Assembly (NCBI GenBank): GCA_008508345.1
Contig: QNGE01002357.1
Location: 1 to 64,000 of the forward strand
Reading direction: 5' to 3'
Length of the DNA: 64,000 nt
Source of the DNA: Paragonimus westermani
Lineage: Eukaryota > Platyhelminthes > Trematoda > Plagiorchiida > Troglotrematidae
The translations under genes were made by a program, and so were the position numbers. Below the pieces are notes generated by a model. That model searched no databases, was not told the origin of the DNA, and saw nothing but the letters and a program-made list of their open reading frames with translations. Shown in pieces: positions 24,001 to 36,800 of the stretch. Position 1 is the stretch's first letter. Each line of letters opens with the position of its first letter.

Positions 24001-27000
24001 ATTTTTTAATCCTACAAGAGATAATGAGTACAAGACTCGGGTTTAGTGTTTCCACTCGACTGAAAAATCCATGAGAATGCGACAGCTGCAGACAGTTATG
24101 GGTGGTGGTTAACCTTTATGAAAACCAAAGTCCTGTACCACTCGTCAGTTGGAAAGAAGTCTCAAGCATCTTTTTTGAATTATCTGCGGTTCAGTTAACA
24201 GTTCCTTCGTGTTCGATATGTGTGAGGTTTTGTCTCGGACCAAACCTGATTAGTTTACTTAACTGAAACCAATAGTAAACATTCAAGTCTTGATCGTACA
24301 AGAGATTTTTTCGAGTGGTATTATAAGCCTGTACAGATTAATTTGCAATTTGGCTACGGTTCACCGACAGAACTCAACAGATCTCCAACAGTTTGTGAGG
24401 ACGAAAGCGGGGGATCACGTGGGTATTTTACAGACCACAGCGCAGAAGCATATCTCTGTTTCCGTAGGTCAGTTCTGTTCAGATTTTGGCACTGGCCATA
24501 TAATTTTGTCCGAAGGAATCGTGTGGTCTTGTGTGCTTTTGATGTCCAGAGGATCACTGGTTAAAAATGGCCCACTAAAGACAATAGATACTGGACAATT
24601 CAGTTGTCGCCATTTTCCGAATATCCGTATGATGTGATGGTAGGCAAGAACCTTGAACTCGATGAGTAAAACGAGTCCGATTTGTCATCTTGTCATCAGG
24701 TTTCAATTTTACCGTAAACTGCCTTACAAAGAATTCCACAATTACACAAAACCAGCCATGAAATAAGATTTGAGGAATTTCAATTATGCAACACAAACCT
24801 ACTTGTCAACACGTCGCACATACGGTGGACTGTCTTCCTTTGCTTGTGTTAAAAACTGGGATTAATCGAATCCTGTTAAGTTCAAAATGAGCTGCTGATT
24901 TTGTTAATGAGTATTACGTCAACTGCTAATATAATTTTTGTTTCGCCGGTGTACTGCTGCATATTTCATAGTTGACATATTACGCCTAACTGCAACTGGC
25001 CTAACTGTGGTTTTTCAATATCTCACGTTTCTTAAGCTGTCTATGTAAAAATACGCGACTTTGTCATTTCACAAGTGATGAATATTAAATTAGGCTGTTC
25101 ATTTTCGTGTTCCGCTGAAGTAGAACAGTAGTAACGTTCTGACCAGTTTCCGTTAATATACCACAGCTTATTATTCGATACCTCGAAACCTTAGTGTTAA
25201 TTCAAATTGTCCGGCATAGCTGATACATCTGAAAGAAATTTGGGCCATCCAAACGTCCCAGCAAATTCACACAACATTTAACTTGTGAACAGTGAGGTCG
25301 AAAATCGGTTGACATAATTGTCCTCGCTAAGGAACATCACACTCCCCTTCAGAATCTACTGCAAATCAACATGAACGGGCGTTTATCTTTTTACACAATT
25401 TGTCACTGAAGGCAGTGTCAGTAACAATCTACCCAATTCGGTTGCAGGAGCAGTGGAAGCTTTGGTCTACCGAGTCGAAATTTGACTAGAATGACCACAC
25501 ATACACAACTAATAAACGGAGACAATTGTCGCGTAAGATTTTTGCGCAACAACAAATGACAGAGCACATTTGAAAAAGTCATCGAGTAAAAAACGGTCTT
25601 CCCTCGACTGTTTTAAAGGGAATTTTGTGAGAACGAATCGCGTTTTTTTGATGGTCGTGGGTCAGAAAACAGCCATAAATGCGTAGCTGGACAATATTTC
25701 AGTGTTAACTATGGGAAAATATCTGCCGAAGTTGGACAGACGTCAAATTCAAATGAGCCCATTACTCAACAGAATATCCAACTACTTTCTATCTTGATCA
25801 CCCCTATGGCTTAAGGAGTGTTTACACACATTATTTTTAGCAATCGCCTATTCACTTGATTGAAGCACTCGATCACGTGCGCCAACTGAGTGGAGAGGAA
25901 TGGAAGTAAACAAGACTTCTTATGCAAACTGCCATAAAATGTCGGTACGAATTTACCGAATCTCACTTGATTGCAAATTTTGCGTTTCCATGGTCTTTCT
26001 GACAGCTGTGTTTGAATCGCCCAAAAAGAGAATATCCCTCATAAGCGAAACAACGTTAGTATTTATACAATTATTTTCTGTGTAAGTAAGATCATGGTAT
26101 CATTGTTTTTGCTGGTGGGTTTCTATATACGGTTTTTCTCAGAGACTTTCGAGAGGGCAGTGTGCGTTGACATGTACTACATTAACTGGTCTCCCTACAG
26201 ATAACAGTAAATTAGTCATCATAAGCAAACCTAATTCTTTTCGGATGTGCATTGACGTACCCATCTTTCAGTGTATAAAAATTCTAGGGTCTCTACCGAT
26301 TACCGATTGAAAGCAAACTTTCAGTCACATAGCTACAGCCAGGCAACAGATGAAGATGAACATTTTAAAGAAGTCTGTGACAATTTCTCTTCTAAAAACA
26401 ATCCCCTCTTGCTAAGTTCCCTAGTCCAACTTTAGACACAAACGAACATGTTCTTGTGTTAGCAGACAGTTGATGCTTATTGAAAGCGTTCGAAACAAAG
26501 CTCTTAGAAGATTTCTGCCAACGGCAAACTTTGCAATAAACGGATGATCGGGATAAATCCAACCACGGCACGCTGAAGCAAGTCTATTTCTCATCTGACA
26601 TAACTTGCACTAAAGTTTAAACTTTTGAGAAGCAGTCATCTATAAAATGAAACGTTGAGCGACCCCAGTGATGCTACATGTCAAACATTGTAAATATAGA
26701 GTAGGCATAAGAGAATGTGTTGCCAGATTTTTTTATCAGGCCATTATCGGTATGTAAAACACAGCTTTTATTGCAAACAGCGACAATATTCCAACTCGTC
26801 CGTAACCGCCAAAAAGTGCTCTTCTTCAGAATGTTCCTTTTTCCTTCGCTATATCATGTTGACTCGACTTCGGAGCTTTGGAGCTCCCCAAGTTTCCTTT
26901 CGTTCGCAGCCGCCTGCTCATTTGTAAAACTTGTGAGCCATGAAATTCGCTTCATTCTCCAAAACAGAATGGAAGGTTGGATATAAAAAAAATCGTTCAC

Positions 27001-27264
27001 CTTCCTGAAAAGTCTCTAAACTTATAAACGATCTGTTAGTGAAATATGTTGGAATTAAATTATTAAATATAGGACAGCTTAAGGTCTTGGTCGGAACTAA
27101 TGTGTTTTTGACAATTCGCACCTAAAACTTCATTTGTCAGTTGAGTACAGAATCAGGCTGAACATTCTGTTAACAAAAAAGCGCTCCCGGCAAAAGATGA
27201 AAAGTTGATGGTTCTTAAGTTTAAGAAAACCAAGGTTAGTTCAAGTGTCTTACCTGATTAGGGA
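15021..27264. other. Long stretch without a recognisable gene
   Basis: The frames that exceed 80 codons are 16421-16675 (minus), 19972-20217, 21783-22028, 23002-23304, 23316-23567 (minus), 24290-24637 and 26717-26986. None has a recognisable motif, and none is joined to convincing splice sites on both sides. Such lengths are expected by chance in 12 kb. There is a short (TA)n run at 21813-21823. I found no tRNA, rRNA or tandem array. Confidence 0.45.
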
Positions 27265-27286
27265 AATCGAATTTAAAAATTCGATT
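27265..27286. repeat. 22-bp near-perfect palindrome
   Basis: The arms AATCGAATTT (27265-27274) and AAATTCGATT (27277-27286) are perfectly complementary around AA. It lies just upstream of the open frame that contains the possible exon at 27387. I found no second copy that would make it a transposon end. Confidence 0.8.
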
Positions 27287-27386
27287 ATCCTTCTCAACTC
27301 AAATTTGCATGTGGGGAAATTTGTGAGATTAAACGTAGAGGCAGAGCAAGGGGCCACGCCGATATCTTTTGTTCAACTTGTTTCAG

Positions 27387-27549
27387 ATATAAACTGTCAA
27401 ATTTTGTCACTGATTCAATGAAAGAAATCCCCACAGCAGATGTACATATAATTGCATATGACACTGGTCGGAACATCAAGGAGATCGTCCAAGGTGAAAT
27501 TACTGACGTACCTGATATCCTTGTTTGTAAATCCGCCTATTTTAGGCAG
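27387..27549 (+). other. Possible coding exon, unidentified
   Basis: A pyrimidine-rich run ending TTCAACTTGTTTCAG (AG at 27385-27386) precedes a 54-codon open reading that starts YKLSNFVTDSMKEIPTADVH and ends KSAYFRQ. It meets a donor, GGCAG then GTTTAC (GT at 27550-27551). The frame is open well beyond both sites, from 27277 to 27624, including an arginine-rich stretch RRGRARGHADIF upstream, so the exon limits are not forced. The composition is protein-like, but I recognise no family. Confidence 0.3.
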
Positions 27550-30157
27550 GTTTACGGTAGTATTGCAGGCTCATGTTTCATATGGCTTAGCAGCTATGCA
27601 CTGGTGCACTTGACAAAATGTTAGTACAGAAAGAAGCGAGTGTTTTGTTAGTAAGCAGAAATTATTCTAAATAGTTCTTGAATGACAAGTAAGGCGGTGC
27701 TCAATCAACTGTTGGGGACATCGAGGGAACGCAGACTCACTGTTTTCACTTCTGTCGAGGAGGGTACGTGGGAAATTATCGGTAGGTTCATAAACGAATT
27801 AAACATCAGGATGGTTTTTCTCACGAGGGTGACGTTGCTTTAAATTTGGATGTATTTCGAAGACATCCCACTTGTTAAGATAAGCAGACATTCTATACGA
27901 AGAAGAAAATACACAAGCTGCTCGCGGATTTGTATCAGGTGCACCGCACAACAGTCTGGAATGAGAGTAAACGAACATCAAGAGGGCACTAAAATGCATC
28001 CGGAACTCAACTGGAGTATCAAACCATGTTCAGGGATTTCACGGTCGCTGATCGCGCTTCAGACATAGGTCACGGAATTGATCTGATAAACGTGGATGTA
28101 GTAAGACAAGTGTCTAGAAGTACATAAGAACATCTATATGCAGAGGTCACCGAAACTGTAGACGACAAATGCGCCGTAAATGGACAACGGGGCTGAACTA
28201 TCTGGCATGTGGTCACCGGTCTTGAACCAACCGAACTGGTCTGCATTATTGGCTGGATGAGATGACAATCTTAAGACAACAGCACCTAGAAGACAATTGA
28301 CCGTTTGATAAACTTATCCGACAGACCATCTAGATCACAGATCTGCCTAAGGTGTTGTAATCAACAATTCCAATGTAATACTGAGTTTCGCCAAATTACA
28401 CTTGATCCACGATGTGTTATCTTTTGACTTGTCTACTTACTTACGTCTAGCCTTCCCTAAATAACGCTAGTTCAGTTGGTCTCTGTCAGATGTGAAACGT
28501 CAGGAATAAATCAACTCACCGATTGCTCATATTCTGTTCTGTTCTATTACATTAACTCCAACTTATCAAACAATTTCATCACTCGCACTTTCTTCAAGTT
28601 ACATCAGAAGCAGAGTGCGCCAAAGGCCCTCAATAAATTTTCAGTTACACAACACAGAATCGCAGACAGGGTAATCACATTTCCTAAGTTGCATAGCGCG
28701 TGTTTTTAATTCAAATTCAGACGTCGCGTTTAGTGTAAACGGTTCTTAAGATACACACCGGATATTAACGACATTCACAGTGCTAATTTATCCGTCAACC
28801 GTCTCCATATTTATGGGTTCGTCAAAGTTAGTCGTATCCACTGTTTCATCATCCCTGGATCAGACGAGTTCCTGCTGTATTTTGTATTTGCAAACCGTGC
28901 CTCACAGTATTAAAAGGGCGAAGTGTGCAGTATATTATGGAAATGCATGAAGATGCGAAATAAGAACCTCCGCTTCCCAACTAAGCAGTGTCCGAAATTT
29001 TTAGCAGATCTTAATTCATCGATCACAGGTTGTTGGGTGTTACCATTAGTATCCTGAGTAATATAATCTGTTAACATATATTCTAATGGGCCAGTCGAAA
29101 AGCTCATCCGAACGCGGTGACTGTAAGGGAGTGTGCGTGGTGTTCAACACGAAATATTCAAGAATCCGCAAAATTCAGTGCAAACAATAGAGTGCGATGG
29201 TGAACAATTGTCTGTATCTGTCATAGTTAGTAATGCTTCACCAAGTTAAAATTCCAGCAAATATCTCAGTGTGAAATGGAGGCGTATGTTTGATTCTCTT
29301 TGGAATTGTCAGTGCTAGCGTGGGCGTTCGATTTAAACGTTGTACTTTCCCATCCAACCTCACAGCGACAAAATGTCTGGTCCTATTCGAGTCCAATCAC
29401 ACCACTAATAATAATGTACCGGATTTTCGCCTTCAATTTCTAATCACCATTCACCAAAGCGTTAAAAATGAATGGGTGTTTATCTATTCAATAATCAGTT
29501 CTCCAGCCAAACTATAACTGCTAGAAAATAAAGCTACGCTTGTGTTATGTTCAAGACGACAGTGTTTTCTCTGTCCCAATTACCGATTGATTTATTATCT
29601 GGCATCGTCGACCACGTGATCACAATCCCGCTGAAGACTGCCAGCATTCAGGGACCCTGTTTGTCGGAAGCTACAGTTTTTCCTGATGTGAAAACAATGT
29701 CGAATTCGGCGGTTTTCATGGTGGTCATCATCACTGACTTCTCAGTTTCCATTCCGTTCGTCTGTCTTAAGCCTGTTCTCAGTGTTTCTGGAACATCTCG
29801 TTGACGAACATGATGGTATTAACAGCCGCTCACAGTTGAACCTATCTTGACCCGTGGCATAGTAGAGAATGATCAAATAATTCGAATTCAATCCCTGACA
29901 GATCTACTGATATGGGTTTCAGCTGGTTTTTCCAGTAAACGTGAACACGCTGTGATGTGGCTTCAGTGTGACTGAATTAGCTTCCGAGAGAAACCGCAAT
30001 ATCACAGAAATATGGAAAAATACTCTGTTGGGGTAGATTGCCTTTTATAAAACAAACGTGTAGTTTGCATATCAATTATGTTGGGGCTAGTGAAATTTTC
30101 AGGCCAGTATTTTTCCAACTGACGACAACAACATACGGATATCTGAATTCTCTTGCC

Positions 30158-30189
30158 CAGCCTCCAGCGTTTTAAGCCACTGGAGGCTG
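30158..30189. repeat. Inverted repeat, 10-bp stem
   Basis: CAGCCTCCAG (30158-30167) and CTGGAGGCTG (30180-30189) pair perfectly across a 12-nt loop, CGTTTTAAGCCA. The stem is GC-rich for this window. There is no adjacent gene or downstream T-run to suggest a terminator. Confidence 0.75.
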
Positions 30190-30683
30190 CATAAAGACAA
30201 ACGGATAAGACACAGTACGCCGTCTGTTGTTCAGGTAACAGGTTTGGACCAAACTGGTTGAGCCTAGTGTACGAGTGAGCAGTTGTCAACTTTCAATCAG
30301 CCAATAAGCACATCGGCGCAAACATATCTGATCACAGCATCACCACAACATTGGCGGTATCCGTTTCTACATTGAACCATCTGAGTGACCAGGGCCAAAC
30401 CTCACCTATAACAGTGTCCCAATAAAATGAGTTGCTATTCTGTTTCCACCCACAACATTGCATTCAGTGTAAACCTGGTTGAATAAGATAGAGAACCTGT
30501 GATTACTGGACCTCCTAACACAATCGTCTTTGTATGATTTGGCAACTGAGGAAGTATAAATTATGCATGCGTACATAGGCAAATGCACAATCCGAAACAT
30601 TTGTGTATGCAAGCTTACACTGAGTTAGAGAAAACTATCCAAAGAGTAGATGGGTTAACACTTCGCCGTCACAACACCCGTAT

Positions 30684-31043
30684 TTGAAGCATCAACTACA
30701 AGATACACTTTCAGTACTGTATGTAATTGATCATGCCAACGTGAACCTAAGTAGGTATAAGAATCCCACATTATTCAACAACTGGTTTAGGGAACTGATA
30801 ATCCGGGATCGTCGACAAAACATGATTCAACTCAAGAATGCCCTTTACACGTATGGAATTCTGAGAAGGAGTTTGAGGCGTCTTCTGTACTATTTCGTAT
30901 TGACCGAAAAATCAGATTCCAGTTTGCCTAAGCATCTGGGATTACAGCCACAATCCCTTTTTGTATTTAACGCCAATTTTTTCTCTGAAGTGTCCCTAAG
31001 GGTAGTTAACAAATACCGTTGCATCAATCTGCTTCAGTCGTGA
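30684..31043 (+). other. Longest open frame in the window, unidentified
   Basis: The frame is 119 codons, starting MKHQLQDTLSVLYVID and ending YRCINLLQS. A CTTTCAG acceptor-like site lies inside it near 30712. The composition is basic in the middle (RRSLRRLLYYF), but there is no recognisable domain, signal peptide or membrane segment. A frame of this length is near what chance gives in 64 kb, so I do not call it a gene. Confidence 0.15.
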
Positions 31044-32477
31044 TTGTTTAACTTGGTGTTTAAAATCAGTAACTTGTTTATATGCTATCAAACTGCGTAA
31101 GAGTTTAGGCTGGTTAGCAGTGCCTGGGTCACACAATCACAACTCGATGTGAAATTTCTTAACAGTCCTGCGGGGCGATCTACTGCTGGGAAAAACCAGG
31201 CAGTGACATGTGTATAAACTTGACCAACACCCGCTCTGCGTTTTGAGCACGTAATTTGTTCTTATAGCTTCAGGTGCAGTATGACTGACCGGGAACGTAC
31301 TAGTTACTAGGTATTGAAGGTTAGGCTTTTCTAGTTACATGCATGTTCTATATACCTGAGATTTATACTCTGAGAAGGCAGCGTACGTGGACACTTTGCT
31401 ATGAAAATATTTAGGCATTATTTGGTCGTAAATGCTATATGTCTGAGAGGATGGCTGAATAGCTCAGTAGAAGCCACAAAAACGTAAGAGTCCGTGTACA
31501 GACGGCTGGAAAAACACTTAGTGAAATGATGTGGGAAGAAATTTTGTTCGATACTTTATTCCTGGCATCAAAAAGGATGACCAGTTCGATCGGACAAAGA
31601 AGACTGGGTCACATTTATCAGCTTACCAGAAACTCACAGACGTTTTGAAATATACGTTGACATGAGGTAGCCGTATAGACCGAAAGTTGCAGGGAATATA
31701 ATGAAATTAAAGCAACTTTTTACGCGATATCAGCTTGAGTCCACGTCCAAAAGCCTCTGAGAGAATGTCGTCGAACCCATAGTTATATATATTTGTTTTC
31801 CCACCTAAGGGAGAACCCTCCTTTGAAATTCGCTAACCCGAACGTACCAGAGCACGATTAACTGGCGCATCAAAGGACTTGAAGATACACCAAACACATT
31901 TATGACAAGGTTTTCCGATGTGATGGAGTAATGAATAAGGCTGGGTAACATAGTAGCGTGGACCAGTGCTCGTGTGTGTCCTACCACTAACATGGCCTTA
32001 TGACACTGATTGATGCCAAATTATATAACTTCGTCTGTATCTTCGTCATCAAGGTCAGACGTATGGAAACTTTGTGACTGCAAATATATTTACGGAATAG
32101 CGAATCAGCTGTTCGAGGACAGCACATAAATTATTACACTGGGCAATGTTTTTTCACTCGATGAGGTTGAATTTTAGATGCAGATGCACCTTCTTGAACC
32201 GTTTGGAATTATTTTGTCTCCTACGAGTCTGTTGAGTATGTTGACTTTAAAAGCATAAGCTTATTCGCCTATTGGTGGTAAATCTGAAATTCTTTCTTTT
32301 CTATTCAATTCTAAATGCAACAGTTCATATAGACATTTCATGAGGGACAGGAAGATCTTTTCTTATATTGTGCCCTCATAAAAATTTGCTGATGTCCTTA
32401 CTGGAGCGTACTGAAGGCGTATCCATACGAATTAGTTCACGAACTCTTCTATAAAAGTTACTGTGTTTTTCAAAAAC

Positions 32478-32503
32478 AGGCTGTTCTTCAAGAGGAACAG
32501 CCT
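32478..32503. repeat. Inverted repeat, 9-bp stem with duplicated loop sequence
   Basis: AGGCTGTTC (32478-32486) and GAACAGCCT (32495-32503) pair perfectly. The loop TTCAAGAG (32487-32494) recurs directly after the right arm (32503-32510), giving a nested direct and inverted repeat. It is non-coding as far as can be seen. Confidence 0.75.
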
Positions 32504-33038
32504 TCAAGAGCTAACGTCCAATTAAACTGGCTGATTACGACGACTTGTATGCTTCCATTAATTTTACTGTGACATAAATGTTCTTCCTGTTTGGAAGCCA
32601 TTAAGCATGCTTCTTCTCTGTCCAACATACTACCATTAAAAAGCCTTGCCTGCTTCGGAACCTAGACCTCGTTTGCTAACCATTTGTGCATCCGGATTTT
32701 AAACTCACGTCTAACATCTGTAGACCAGTTACGTTGCTAACATATTTGTGGTATAAGTTGTTCAGTTTACATCAGTGGATCACATTGTTAAATGTCTGCC
32801 AACAATTATCTTCTCCATCATTACCGATCACAGGATTCATGAAACAGTATTTTACATAACGTATCTGTGGAAAACCTTTTGCTGCATTTCATCCGGTACA
32901 TACTGCAGTCTGGGGGTTTATATGCAAAGTTCAACGGACATTGTGAGGCCAACCAACTGGTGGCTTTCACTTGTCACTTGTTACCACCTCCGTGACCTTA
33001 AGGGGACTACGATTTTTGTTGCGTAACATATCTTGTAG

Positions 33039-33326
33039 GTTTGATTGGGGTCAACTTGTCAGCAAGTGTCGAGCCAATGGTGAAGCCTGTCTCTTGTGAG
33101 TTGCCATATTTTGACCTGGGTCCGAGAACGTGCTATCCATCAGCGTCCTGTGAATCCGAACGGGAGTGGTTGTTGAACCGACTACGTAACTGTCACACCA
33201 TTCTGCCTATGCCAATGGCCCGGCATTCACAACGGAAAAAGTTGAAACATTCTTTTCCCGTCAAAAATTTGCAACATCATCCTACTGTCTTCTTTATTCA
33301 AATTCACAACGGAATTCACAAGCGAT
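33039..33326 (+). other. Possible coding exon, unidentified
   Basis: A 288-nt open stretch runs from a CTTGTAG acceptor-like site (AG at 33037-33038) to a donor, CGAT then GTAAGG (GT at 33327). The translation includes SASVEPMVKPVSCELPYFDL, a cysteine-containing segment CYPSASCESEREWLLNRL, and a basic tail HSQRKKLKHSF. The frame stays open to 33385. No domain is recognisable. The acceptor has only a modest pyrimidine tract. Confidence 0.25.
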
Positions 33327-33639
33327 GTAAGGTTTGTTGTCCAGTTGTAGCGATGTTTTCAGTGGTGACGTTGAGAATCGAGTGATGGTGAGTAGCATGA
33401 ATATTTGAGCTGCATAGCACATGTGCCCCATAGTCTCTGTGAGACGGGTTTTGAACAGAGCAGTAATGTGATTGCTCTATTTGGTTTACTTTTCCATCAG
33501 TTCGTAGATTTTGAGCTTAAGTTCGTGTGGATGATCATTATGCCAATTACAACACAACGGTATGAAAACGGTGATTGCGATGAGGAATAAAACTGAGTAC
33601 CAGTGATTGTGGACCGTGAGTACAACAGTAGTGACGTTT

Positions 33640-33840
33640 TCAAGTTGACCATCCCTCACATTTGATCGCAGCGTTCGTATTCAGATAGACCTTCCAGCCA
33701 GCCTCTTTCGAAAAGAAGCACTAGACTCCAGTTTTGCTCTCATTAGATCTCACTAGTGGTGCACATCCTTGCCACGGCCGGGATTTGAACTCCGGCCATT
33801 CCAGTCATGAGGCAACCGTGTTAACCACCGATTACAATTT
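33640..33840 (-). repeat. SINE family 1 copy: tRNA-like head plus hammerhead domain
   Basis: Read on the minus strand, the head has an A-box-like TCGGTGGTTAACACGG (about 33815-33830) and a B box, GGAGTTCAAATCC (about 33780-33793). GGCCGTGGCAAGGATGTGCAC then leads into the hammerhead-derived segment at 33719-33758, and a tail follows with GGCTGGCTGGAAGGTCTATC and TGAATACGAACG. The same order of head, hammerhead segment and tail recurs at 51.14-51.31 kb. The 3' limit on the minus side is approximate. It is a non-autonomous, Pol III-type retroposon. Confidence 0.72.
33719..33758 (-). ncRNA. Degenerate hammerhead ribozyme segment inside the SINE
   Basis: On the minus strand, CACTA (33758-33754) and TAGTG (33723-33719) form helix I. 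The cleavage triplet GTC lies directly before TAGTG, as required. Helix II is GATCT and AGAGC around AATG (4 of 5 pairs). The two catalytic strands are damaged: CTGATGA is reduced to GTGA by what looks like loss of one TGA, and GAAAC reads AAAAC. Other copies keep these parts (CTGA at 47.85 kb; GAAAC and GTC at 51.24 kb), so the ancestral element very probably carried a complete type I hammerhead. Confidence 0.6.
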
Positions 33841-36800
33841 GTTGTCCAGTTACTCCAGAAAAATGCCAAGGAGCTTGTGACAAATCATAAAAATTCTATT
33901 AGTCTTGAAAATTTTGGTGGGTGTAAATCTGATTGCACAATTGCATTTACTAGTGGGGTTGATGAAGCCAGCGTCCCCAAGAAGGGGAGTCTATCTTACC
34001 GCCTTATTTTCCGTAGCCAGTGATCAGTTTGTCTCAGGCATCCATCAGTCAATAACGGTGGATTCCAATTTTGGAATGCCCAGTTATAATCTGACATTTC
34101 TATTGTGTGAACGTATTGATATTTTATTTATCAGTTTAAATTTTGTTGGAGTAATCTCGAAAACATAGGTCTTATTGTAACACTTCTTGTTGTTCATCCT
34201 CAAATCGATATCCCAAGAACGGTTTTGCCCTTGTCTGGATTCATCAGGTAGAAGTAGTCTGAATGAACATCGAGAAAATTATCCTTCGTGTTATGTCCTC
34301 CTGTCCTCATGGTCTACCACCTTTCCACGCGAGAATATACTGAGTCAACATGCCAACTCATTGCAACACGTATGTCACCACATGTTGCATGCAGCATCTG
34401 ATAGGTATTCATCCTTACGCATAGATGAACGGACTGCTGAAGGGCCATTTCGTGGGTGACAGTTATTTGAGCAACAATGCATTGCCTCACAAGAAAACCT
34501 TTTGAAAAATATTCTCGTTATGAAGACGTTTGTACGAGGTACTGACTTTTTGCATTATATACTCCATTGAAGGAATATACCTCACACTGCCACACACTAA
34601 ACACGTTTTTGTAGTTATTCACCCAGAAAGAAGAAGCAAAAATGTTGCGTAGAAACCGTACTTAGCTGGACTACGCTTCGATCTCACGACGGAACAAAAA
34701 TGTACATAACTCTTGTCATAAACATTTTTCACACCGTGTGATGCTAAAATCCGACTCAGAATAGGACAGTCAAACAACATCTATTCAGGGGTAACGTAAA
34801 TTCTCAAAACACGACAACAAAAATTCCATGGAATGATCGCTGATAAAAGTAGGCATCATCTTGCCACACTACTTACGTGAATAAATAGAGAGTGTCAACA
34901 AATTTGTTGTGTAATCTGAGAACCTAGAATAATTAACTTAAGTGACACAGTCACTGCACAACCTGTGACGCTTTTGTCGGAAAACATATACGGTCAGACC
35001 TTAGTTGAGCACTGTCCGTGACCTAATATAGACCGTATGTTAGCCCTTAAGATATTTTCGTTTTATCTAATTAGTGTGGAGAACTTGAGGTTGATCAACT
35101 GGGAAACCGTATCCAGTATACACCACGATAAGTTGACTGCAATGCAGCGCACATGCAAATTAACTGTTGCATACAATATTTGATGAAATGTGACCAAAGG
35201 ATTCGCTTGTCTCTCCAGTTTTTCAGATCAACTTGATGCAGAAAATTCTTCCACTTCTAAGTACGATCGCTCACCCCTTCTGGTGGCTCTGTAGCGCTCT
35301 GCTCTACTCGGTGTGAACTAGTGTCAGTAACAGTCATACACACATGTTGGCGATGCGTACAAAGCAACATTTTGTAGTTAACCGCATAACGTTCCTACTG
35401 GCTGAATTTTATAGACTGAACTATTCGTCTCTGTCTAAGTTAGCAACTTTTCTCGAAAAGACATTCTCCTTTCAAAAGAAAATTTTTGTTGGCCTGTGCT
35501 TTACAGTAGTTGCAATTTATCTACCACATCATTCACCACACATCAACCAACTATCTTGTTTTCACGACGCTTGGTCATCACATTCCATCACTCATCAGAC
35601 ATATAATGCGAGTTATACAAAACACAACTGACCGCAATTTACACATTCACACAGACACTATGACGGACCTTTTTTGGTTGCAGCCGAACCTCTGCATATA
35701 AAACTTTCTTCCCTGAAATGAGGTTAATGACACAACAGTTCATAAGGCGGATTCCTGACAGTGTGGCCACACTTGACATCTTGCTCGTAAAAGAGCCGTG
35801 CACTTTTGGCAAACCTTAGTTGGCATAAAACTCAAGCATCATGGATATTTTCTACGCGGTAGCCTAGCAAATCTGTTCGAGTGCAGAGGTAGTGATCAAA
35901 TGTGATTAGAGTTGAATTTTTACTACTCAGAAGTCCATACTGCAAATCAGCAGATTTGAAATAACTAAATACAATAAAATTTAGTGCTGTTGAAGTCATT
36001 TTCCGAAAATTTGTTCTACAACCTGAAACAATAGAGAAGTAGATTATTCTGTTACTCTTTGCAAAGGCTTGCATTGTCTTGCATGAATTTGTCACAGTTT
36101 TACTCAGTGACAACTCACGTGTGGTTCTCAATATCAGTAACTGCATTGTTGTCAATTATGGCAAAGCATTATTAAATTATTCATCATATCCGACCTAGCT
36201 GGGACGTCTCGCGTGGTTTAAAATCAAGCAGAATCATCTACACAATACCTGTCAGTTAGATTATAGCAGCTCATCCGAGAACGATCATATTTGTTTCAAA
36301 ATCTTAGATGGAGCAAGCAACTCTATCCGCCTGCTCACAAAGCAACACACCAGAGGGAGATAGGTACGACGCTATAATTTTGATGCACATAATTTATTTG
36401 TTTTAACAGATGTCCCTAAAATTTTTATCCACAAAATGTGTAGTCACCTGTGATTTGGTAGTCAAATTAGAGCAAAAATGGTTTCATGAGGAAGTAGATT
36501 CTGTGTGAAAACTTGCAGTTGGGAACGTTGGCCTTTCTACAAAACACAAAGGCCAAAGGAAGTAGATTCTACGGTTTAACTGATATAGTATTCCACAACT
36601 GACAGGAAGAGTTTCTCACTGAACTCATAATTGTTGATTTTCGAAAGAAAGCCCTAGGCAAAAGATTCGTTCTTGTTAGCACCCAACAGTGGTAGACATT
36701 CTAGTCACAATCATTGGTGGGTGTTGTTCAGCTTATCAAGAATAAACTTTACAATGCCGATTGCTGATAAAATCTTAATTATATATATATTTTGTATGAT

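Larger units (their letters stand above)
27625..33038. other. No recognisable gene; two hairpins
   Basis: The longest frame is 30684-31043 (listed separately). Others (29547-29804, 30002-30289 on the minus strand, 32775-33026) lack motifs. The perfect inverted repeats at 30158-30189 and 32478-32503 are the only clear structures. Confidence 0.45.

Noticed and set aside
24290..24637. 115-codon open frame with a slight resemblance to an elongation-factor segment
   Set aside because: The resemblance covers only a few residues, no GTP-binding motifs are present, and chance frames of this length are expected.
35575..35615. CTGATGAG on the minus strand near 35.6 kb with GAAAAC downstream
   Set aside because: The intervening bases do not pair as helix II.
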